Origin: Anaeramoeba flamelloides
Taxonomy: Eukaryota; Metamonada; Anaeramoebidae
Direction: 5' to 3'
Length of the DNA stretch: 64,000 nucleotides
Assembly (NCBI GenBank): GCA_027625915.1
Contig: JANTQA010000070.1
Location: 5,213,001-5,277,000 of the forward strand
Shown: positions 56,519 to 64,000 of the stretch, in pieces
Layout: each line of letters starts with the position of its first letter
Numbering within the stretch: position 1 is the first letter of the stretch
Notes under the pieces: model-generated
The model's input: the letters and a program-made list of their open reading frames with translations, nothing else
Told to the model about the DNA's origin: nothing
The model's database searches: none
Made by a program: the position numbers and the translations under genes

Positions 56519-59500
56519 TTATTTTTGTTCAATGGTTTCTTTTTCTTCTTCTCCAAGTTTATCTTTTTCTTCACTATTTCCCCCTTGATTCTCATCATCT
56601 TTATCTTTATCTTCTTCTCCAAGTTTTTCTTTTTCATCACTATTATTCTCTTGTTCATCGTCATCATCATTTTTATCTTTTTTTTCTTGGCTATTTTTCT
56701 CTTGATCATCATTTTCTTCTAGATTTTTCTCTTGATCATCATTATCATCATTATTATTCTGTTCTTGTTGTTGTTCGTTCTTGTTATTGTTTTCTTCTAC
56801 TTTATCATCTTTATTTTTATCTTTATCCTCTTCATCATCATCATCATAATTATTATTTTCTTGTTGTTGTTCGCTATTTTTTTCTATTTCAATATTTGTA
56901 GTGCTATTGTTGTTTTTGGCAGACTTTTTTTTTTTACCCCATTTTTTTTTGATTGGATTCATAGTATCAATTAAGAAAACAGGCACCCCGATTGTTTCTT
57001 CGCTATATTTAATATTACCCAAATCATAGCTCTCTAGTTTTTTCTTTTTAATATCACTTAAAAATCGAGAAGCCCATTTAATTATTTTGCTAGTATTACC
57101 ACCAAAATCTTTAGAATATATTTGAAATAATTTAGGAAGGATTAATCTATTTTTTTTAAAAGAAATCATTTTTGGTAATTGCAGCCGCGTGGAGTTTTTC
57201 ATTTGTGCATTAACTTTGTCCTTATAATAAGTTTGTATGACAGATCTGGAAGATGTTAAAGAGATTAAAGAAAAATGAATTTTTGGAACGAATTTTTTAA
57301 CACAATATTTTGATTTTGGATCACCTTGTTTAAAATAATTATTATTTCTTTTATCTTTATTTGCTCTCAAAATTCCATTTTTGATATCTTGAAGTGAAAA
57401 TTTTAATCCGCCAATTGAATATTTTGATTCTTTGAAAAAATTTCGAAGTGCGGTTTTATCAGGTGGAATACCATTTACAATTGCTGCGTGTAATAACAAA
57501 ATATTATAAATATTTAAAAAGAATGGTAATGTTTGTTCTTCTCGCAAAAAATTTAATTTGGTCTATAATATTAAAAGAATTAATCATTAGAGTAATTTAA
57601 ATTATTAGGATAATAAGAATAATAATAAAGATTAGTTAAGGTTGTTTGCATGAAAAATTTTATGATTTTTTGAATTACTTTTCAGAACTTTGAGATTGTA
57701 AAAATTTAGAAAAAATTATGGAATCAAGACAACAAATTTTTTTTAATGGTTGGAGTTGTTATAATATTGAAATTAATATTAAAACAAGTTTTTACAATCA
57801 ATTTTAAAACCATAATTGAGTGCAATTAGGAAATGGAAAAAAGTCAAGAGAATTTTGGTTTATTTGATCAGTTATTTTTTTGTTTTTATTTTTTTATTAT
57901 GATAAATAATAATGTCTTTCGCTACAATTTCAGTATTTTTTATTTTTTCTAATCTTCAGTTAATTGAAACCGAAAATAATATTGACTCTTATTTGAATGA
58001 AAAAAAAAATGGATAAGGATTGTTAATTAATAAACTAATAAAGAAAAAAAAAATTCAAAGATAATAAACTGAAACATTTTTTGCTTATTGTTTGAAAACA
58101 TAATTAAAAATCTATTAATTTGGAATTGAATGAAGAGTTACTTGTCGAAATTTGAATTTAACAAGGTTAAAAAAGTTTAGATAATCTAGGTTTTTTGATC
58201 ATAAGAGAATTATACAAAATAGATTTATATTGAAAAACGTAATGCCTTGAAATACTACAATTTTTCGAAAAATAAGAAGGTATTTATTGTTTTTGGAATA
58301 TTTTTTTTTGGAAAACCACCTTTTCAATTTTAAATTCTAAAGGATAAAACGTTATTTAGTTCAGAGTAAGACTGGAAAAACAGAATTTAATTGCTTTTTT
58401 TGAAGTGAAATATACCATTTCAAAAATTAAATCTATAATAGACATCGGGGATTTGGTACTCATTTCCATTAATGAGATTTACTTTTTGAGATTATTTATT
58501 ACCAAGTGGGGTTTAAAAATTACTAATATACTCTTAAAAAAAAACATTTATAACTTGAATGTTTGGTAGTGATTAGATTTTATCTTTTTTTTGATTCGAA
58601 GAAAATAACAAAAAAGAGAAATTTATTTTCTCAACTCATCGAAAACTTTATTTAATTCCAATTTTGGTTTTAAAATTGTTTTGTTTTGGTGGTGTGTGTT
58701 CCACTCTGTACAGAAAAAATGGAGTTGTATTTTTTCAAGAAAAAAATTTAAAAGAAAATTTCCAATTTTTACAAAAAAATAAAATGGTTTTCTTTATTTA
58801 TTTGAATTCCGGAAAAAAACAAGCAAACTCAAAAACTTATTGATTGATCTTTAAATTATTTTTATTTTAGTAACTAAAAAATAATAAAACGTTTGAATTA
58901 TTTTTCTCTTTTTTTAATTTTTAGCAAAAGATTATGGAGGGGATTTGTGGAACTCAAAATAGTGAATCAAAAGTTGAGTTTAACAATATTCTAATCAAAT
59001 TTAGATGTTTATATTCATGAAAACAAATTCTTTAAAAAAAAACATTATCCACAAATATTAAGACATATATATATATATTCTTTCATGAAAAAGAAATCGA
59101 AAAATTACTTGTTTCATATGTAAATCTTAGTCTTCAAGTAGACGCATTAGGTATAAAGGTAAATTTAAAATATGTAATTGATTCTACAGAAAAAAAAAAA
59201 TAAAAATAAAAGATTTATGCATCTTTAAATACCTTTCCTAAAAACTCACTCACCAGGTTATGTGCTTATTTTTGAAAGAAATAATTGATGATTTTTCATT
59301 TTTTTATTGTAGAGTATTGTAATTGATAAATAATTGTTAACATTTCAATTAGTGAATGGCCCTAATTTGATATTTCTTCTAGAACTGATTAAATAAGATT
59401 TTTTTTTCAGAAATTGAATTTTGGTGTGTTAAAAATTTTGAATTGGGTTTTGTATTAAAGTTGAGGAAAAAATTATTATTTTTTTTTTTTTAATGTCGTA

Positions 59501-61698
59501 ATTGAATCGAATCCTGTTTTCCTTATATGAAAGAAGTTTTTTAGGAAAACTCATGATATAAACGGAAGATGAAAGAAGATATAAAGTGATTCAAATTGTG
59601 GTGGTTTTGATTAATATTCACTTTAAATCAGTCTAAGAACAGATTCTCTTGTCAAGCAAGAAGATCTAATGAGTATTGTTGTCTTTTTTTGGGATTTAAT
59701 TTTTGAAATCTTGGAAACACAATTAGTGGATTAATTAAAAAAAAAAAAAAAAAAAAAAACACGATCATTTAGATTCTTAAATGAAAAATAATCATCAAAC
59801 TTAAAAAACTGATTATTTTTCAATATGCTGTAAGTTTCTATATGACTTTTTTTTTTATATTTAAAAACTTGTAATTTGAAAAATTTTCTTCTTTTTTTTT
59901 CTTTTTTTCGTTCTAAATTATTATTTTTTTATTTCCCCATTTGTCGGAAAAAGGAAGTTATTCTTCCCTTAAAAATAAATCAAATAAATATATAATTTTG
60001 GTTGAAAAAAATTTATCAAGATCTGATCAAGTTTTATCAGTAATATAATTCAACAATTAACAGTTTTATTTCATATTTTTCTGAAATGTGACTTTTTTCA
60101 AAAATTTTACCGATATTTATGTTAAAAATACTCAGTGACGAGTCTCTTTAAGTATAAATTTGAGATCCATTTTTATCTTAAAAAAATCAGCCATATTTTG
60201 CACAAATTTTGATATTTGATGTTTAAAAAAAAAATATAAACAAAAAAATTTTTACTTTTTGTAATTCTGTTGTTGTAGCAACAAATCTATGAAAGGGTAT
60301 TGATTGGGAAATATGATTAAAATCAATTTGCTTTGAACTTATAGAATAATGTGAGGTAAATATATCAATTAAAATATCCATTAATTCTGTGGAAAGTAAA
60401 TAACAGTTTCTAGCATTTCCTTGGAATTTGAAATCAACATTAAGAGCAGTAACAACTTTTTTTCGAGAAACCATGATTGCCTTTTTATGAGTCGAAGAAA
60501 AATTAAATTCTTTTTCTGTTTTCAATTTATGAATTAATTCTTTGTATAATTTTGATTTTTTAAACGGCGTAAATGAATTATGTTCCATATGACGAAATAC
60601 AATTTCCTGTGCGGTGTCAAACATGTCTAAACTAATTTTTTTATTTTGCATAAGTTCTGTAAGTTCTTGTCGGTTTGAATAATCAATATTAACTTCGAAT
60701 AATGAACCAGGCTTGATGTATTTATTATAAATCCTTTTTGCTATTTTGTTAGTTTTCTAATATAATTTAATAAAGAAGAGTGTGATTTTTGAATATCAAA
60801 AAAAGTTTTTGAGATTATTAATAAAAAATATAATTTAAATATTAATCAAAAGTTCAACAAATACTCAAAGAAATGAAGAAAAGAAAGGAAATTATTAAAA
60901 ATAGTTAAAAGAAGAGAAGAAAAGAAGCAATTATTATGTTACTTTCTGATTTTGATAGGAATTTTTAAATTCTTTAACTTCTAAAAAAAATAAAATATTT
61001 TCTTGATTTAATTGTTCACATAAAAATTCTTTAAAATATTCAACAGCTGTTGGTATTGTAAATAAAAGATCAATAGATTTTATCTCATAATTATCTTCTT
61101 GATCATTATTTTTTTTATCAGATTTGTCTTCTGTTGTTTTTGTTGTTGTGGTTGTTGTTGTTGTGGTTGTGGTTGTTGTTTCTTCTGTTTGCTGTTTTTC
61201 ATTGATAGAATCTTTTTTGCTTGAAGTGATATCACTATTTTCTGCTTCACTTTCATTTTGAATTAATTTGGATGTACTTTCAGTGTTTTCAGTGTTTTCG
61301 GTGTTTTCAGTATGATCAGTGTATTCGGTGGTGTTTTCGGTATTTGATTGTTGATCAGAACTATTGCCATCAGAAATAACTTTTTGTTCAGATGTTGAAG
61401 AAATTTCGATTTTGGTTTCATCGTTTTCATCCTTCTTTTCTCCATTGTTTGGAAGTATTATTGAAATTGGTTTATAATTGGAATTTTTTTTATTTTGATT
61501 ATTGTCTATTTTTTTTTGATTATTATTTTTTTCCTCAAATCTTTCTTCTTCGTCTTCAGATAAATCTTTTAAATTTTCACTTAGTTCACTGCCAATAGAT
61601 GTTCTACTTTTATCATCAGTTGTATAATTATATGATCGATTTAATTCGTCAGTAGAATTACTGCTTTTCATTCGTACATGATCTTCTTTTGTAGATCT
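56519..61698 (-). CDS. RGS-DUF547 protein, three exons recognised
   Basis: The exons, in coding order, are 61671 (or 61698)-60943, 60756-60256 and 57562-56519, both junctions phase 0; from the ATG at 61671 this gives 757 residues. Residues 1-190 are disordered and acidic, with TENTEYTDHTENTE-like repeats and a Thr run. Residues about 198-330 are an RGS domain, split by intron 1: FKEFLCEQLNQENILFFLEV, then IAKRIYNKYIKPGSLFEVNI and MFDTAQEIVFRHMEHNSFTPF. RGS domains speed GTP hydrolysis on G-alpha subunits. Residues about 390-600 are a DUF547 domain (FHRFVATTTELQK, PFFLNIYNILLLHA, GGLKFSLQDIKNGILR, DPKSKYC). The tail, from about 640, is Asp/Glu/Asn/Lys-rich. The 5' end is open: TTCTCTTAG just before 61698 looks like an acceptor in frame, so an earlier exon may exist. 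DUF547 function is unknown; the RGS part implies G-protein signalling. Confidence 0.9.
57915..58760 (-). repeat. Repeat R2, copy 3, inverted within an intron
   Basis: Read on the minus strand it follows copies 1 and 2: ACCACCAAAACAAAACAATT near 58695, the ACTCTTAAAAAAAAAC block region near 58540, TTTAACCTTGTTAAATTC near 58165, TTCAGTTTATTATCTTTG near 58063, and GAAATTGTAGCGAAAGA at the end (57920). It is shorter than the other two copies. Confidence 0.7.
59235..59470 (-). mobile_element. TGGACACA-family MITE, truncated copy
   Basis: The minus strand begins AACCCAATTCAAAATTTTTA and AACACACCAAAATT like the 9338 copy, and continues through CTTATTTAATCAGTTCTAGAAG, TAACAATTATTTATCAATTAC and GGTGAGTGAG blocks. 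The right half of the element is missing. Confidence 0.65.
60757..60942 (-). other. 186-bp intron inside the RGS domain
   Basis: GTAACA...TATTAG on the minus strand, phase 0. The join links NSYQNQK to KTNKIAKRIYN, which restores the normal spacing between the RGS helices. Confidence 0.9.
61140..61200 (-). repeat. Threonine-coding trinucleotide run
   Basis: (ACA/ACC)n encodes about 13 threonines in the disordered N-terminus of the RGS protein. A TGTTTTCAG-type 9-12 bp iteration at 61277-61345 encodes the adjacent TEN-rich repeats. Both are likely to vary in length between strains. Confidence 0.8.
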
Positions 61699-61974
61699 CT
61701 AAGAGAATTTATGTAAAAATTTAAAGAATTTTGAAAATTTTAATTTTGAAAAAAAATCAAAAGAAACATACAATATATTTTTAAACAAAAAAAATTATTT
61801 TATTTTTTAATTTATTGTTTTGTAAGGGACGAATTTTTAATTCTTCTTATTTTGATGTTAGTTTTTTTTTATTTATTGTTTTGATGAGAATATAAATATA
61901 TCTTAATATTACGAGGTAATGTATTTTTTTTGAAAATTTTGTTTTAATGAAAATAGACATATCTAAACTCGATT
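61699..61974. other. 5' flank of the RGS-DUF547 gene
   Basis: A+T-rich, and may contain the intron leading to a first exon. No coding segment is evident. Confidence 0.4.
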
Positions 61975-63055
61975 AAAATACAGTTTGTATCAATTATTGA
62001 TTCACTGTTTGAGTTCAGTAAATCTCTAGAATCTTTTGCTGAAAATTGGAAAAAATAAAATTATTTTCAACCTTTTATTATTTTTGAGTAAATAAAACTA
62101 AATTATTTAAAAACAGCCAAAGGAGGGTACTATTCGCTTGTTTTTCTTGAGATTTGGAACAATTATGGAAAATAATTTAAATTTTTTAATAAATTATTTT
62201 AATTAAAGCTCTTTACAGAAAAAAAAAAAACAATTCCTTTTTTTATGTACCAATGAGAAATACACACCACCAAAATAAAACAATTTTCAAACTTAAATGG
62301 AAATTAAACTCTTCTTTCTATGGGTTGAGGAATTAATTTTGTCTATTTTTTTTTTATTTTGTTCGATTCAAAAAAAACATAAAATATAGCTATTACAATC
62401 AATTCAAGTTATAAATGTTTGTTTTTTAAGAGTATTTTAGTTAATTTTGTAAACATCACTTGATAACGAATAACCTCCAAAAATAAATCTAATTAATAAT
62501 TATCTGTACTAAAGTACCACAATGTCTGTCAAAGAGTTAACTTTTTAAAGGAAAAATTAATACTTTGAAAAAAGCAATTAAATACGATTTTTTCAACTCT
62601 TTATCTATTTTTATTAAATCATATTTCTTTATCCTTTGGAATTTGAAATTGTTAATATCATTTTGAAAAAAAAAAATATTTAAAAAAATATGTACCTTTC
62701 TATGTTTCCGAAAAACTGTAGTATTTCAAATTATTTCTTTTTACAATTGAAATATAATTTTAATAGATTTCTTCTGATCAAAAAAATCGATTACCTAAAC
62801 TTTTTTAATCAAGTTACTTTCATTTTTCTCTTTATAACTCTTAATTAAATTTCAAATTAATATGTTTTTGTTTATGTTTTGTCCCAATAAGCAAAAAACT
62901 TTTCAGTTTATTATCTTTGAATTTTTTTTTCTTTATTAGTTTATTGATCAACAATTCCCATTCAATTTTTAATATTCGAATAAGAGTCAAAATTATTTTC
63001 CGAATTGTTAACTGAAGATTAGAAAAAATAAAAAATACCGAAATTGTAGCGAAAC
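61975..63055 (+). repeat. Repeat R2, copy 2
   Basis: About 1.1 kb collinear with 53040-54860 but lacking its 0.68-kb extra segment. Shared blocks include TTTTCAACCTTTTATTATTT (62069), TTTCTATGGGTTGAGGAA (62317), TCTAATTAATAATTATCTGT (62488) and GAAATTGTAGCGAAAC (63040). It separates the start of the RGS gene from unassigned sequence. Confidence 0.75.
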
Positions 63056-64000
63056 ATATAATTATTTAAAAAAAAAAATAATAATTAAAAAAAAAGCACC
63101 TTTAGCTTTTTGTAGGATGCGGTTGGTGTCTTTTTTTTGTTTGTTTTAAAAATTTATACAATATTCATTTTGGTTGTTTTTGATTGTTTTAAAATATACC
63201 ACAATCACGCATTGAATCGAAAAGGGTAAAAATAATAAAGTTTTTCTCTTTGATTGTTTTTCAGATAAATTAATAATAAAAAAAAAAATCTCATTCTGTA
63301 AATAGAAAGATGAAATTTTTAATTAAAAGTTGATTTAAATGTGATTAATAACTATTTAAAATTGAAACGAAAAATGTATTATTGTGTTCTCAAACTTTTT
63401 GTGTTTCCGATAGCTTGTATTTGATGCAAATGTTTTTTTATGTGTTGAAAAAACATTCACTAAGTTGTAGATTTATCTCTTTAGATTGTTTTCTGAAACC
63501 ATTCTAAGAAAGGAAGCCTTTCAACTCAACAACAATCTAGATTTTTTTCTAGAGCTTGTTTTTTTAAAATGTGAAGTTTATATTTTTAATTTAAAATAAA
63601 ATTAAAGTAGAAAAAATGACTTTATTAAGGGTTTAGTCACATACCATAATTTCGCTCCATACTCAAGGATGAGTTGAAACAAAATAGGGTATTGTGAAAT
63701 TACGCTTATTTTGATTGACAAAATTCAAATAACAAATAAAAAATTTTGAGAGGATCTCATTGGCAAAAAATTCAATCAAAAAAAAAAAGTAGGAAAGAGT
63801 TCTCAATTTCCAAAAAATCCAAAATTTAAAAAAAAAATTAGTTTCTTTATTTTAAATTTCCAAAAGCGTTAAATTTCTTCAATTTAAAAACAAATTGTTT
63901 TCTTTAAGTATACAATCAATTTAATTCGATTTAATTCAATTTTTAGTTATTTTGCAACTCTCTATATTTGACAAAGTAAGGATTTTGTAACATTCTTGAG
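63056..64000. other. Right end of window, nothing recognised
   Basis: A+T-rich with no coding pattern. Around 63635-63710 there are loosely mirrored blocks (CATAATTTCGCTCC / TGTGAAATTACGC) that could be an old element end. Confidence 0.4.

Larger units (their letters stand above)
57563..60255 (-). other. 2.7-kb second intron of the RGS-DUF547 gene
   Basis: GTAAAA...TATAG on the minus strand, phase 0. It holds an inverted copy of repeat R2 (57915-58760), a (TA)n stretch near 59067 and a truncated TGGACACA-family MITE (59235-59470). Confidence 0.85.

Noticed and set aside
56395-56974. Plus-strand open frames rich in Ile/Phe/His/Tyr
   Set aside because: They are the complement of the Asp/Glu/Asn/Lys-rich tail of the RGS-DUF547 protein; low complexity keeps several frames open.

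Overview
The window is a gene-poor stretch of a very A+T-rich nuclear genome from a protist. By eye it is roughly 80% A+T, with many long A or T runs. It holds seven confidently recognised protein genes, each identified by its domains. Six of them are split by GT-AG introns, and the reading frame is conserved across all eleven junctions I reconstructed. The code looks standard: the genes end in TAA or TAG, and I saw no need to recode stops. The gene set (ATG5, the PAF1-complex subunit LEO1, and a set of small-GTPase and G-protein regulators) is eukaryotic. Lys/Asn/Glu-rich inserts, multi-kilobase introns and many GAP/DENN/RGS proteins suggest a free-living amoeboid protist, perhaps Anaeramoeba-like. 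Entamoeba is unlikely because it lacks the ATG5-ATG12 branch of autophagy. The lineage is an inference.

Layout. 0.1-4.5 kb: a PH-RasGAP protein (+), with a 2.2-kb intron just upstream of the arginine finger. 4.5-10.1 kb: intergenic, with one copy of an unnamed 1.2-kb repeat (R1) and two MITEs. 10.1-15.2 kb: a WW-MyTH4-RhoGAP protein (-) of Vilse/ARHGAP39 type, with a Pro/Asp tandem repeat. 15.2-18.9 kb: intergenic, with a LINE remnant and two mariner-type MITEs. 18.9-29.0 kb: a tripartite DENN-PH protein (+) interrupted by a 7.0-kb intron that holds MITEs, a LINE 3' end, a 0.55-kb palindrome and an inverted R1 copy. 29-34.3 kb: a dense MITE field with a few candidate exons of an unidentified minus-strand gene. 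34.4-34.7 kb: a small BRCT protein (-). 34.7-41.0 kb: intergenic. 41.0-48.6 kb: ATG5 (+), four exons, with introns carrying LINE and palindromic-repeat remnants. 51.4-52.6 kb: LEO1 (+). 52.6-56.5 kb: a repeat (R2) and an unusual 1.28-kb element with phased TCGCGA-type motifs at both ends. 56.5-61.7 kb: an RGS-DUF547 protein (-), with an inverted R2 copy in its second intron. 61.7-64 kb: a third R2 copy and otherwise featureless sequence.

Four of the genes encode signalling regulators: a RasGAP, a RhoGAP, a DENN-type Rab-GEF candidate and an RGS protein. ATG5 belongs to autophagosome formation and LEO1 to transcription elongation. Nothing suggests co-regulation, since the genes are kilobases apart on both strands. 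The least expected signal is the element at about 54.94-56.22 kb. Its two ends carry mirrored arrays of a short palindromic motif at steps of 17 to 20 bp. No tRNA, rRNA or CRISPR array was seen, and no complete transposase gene.
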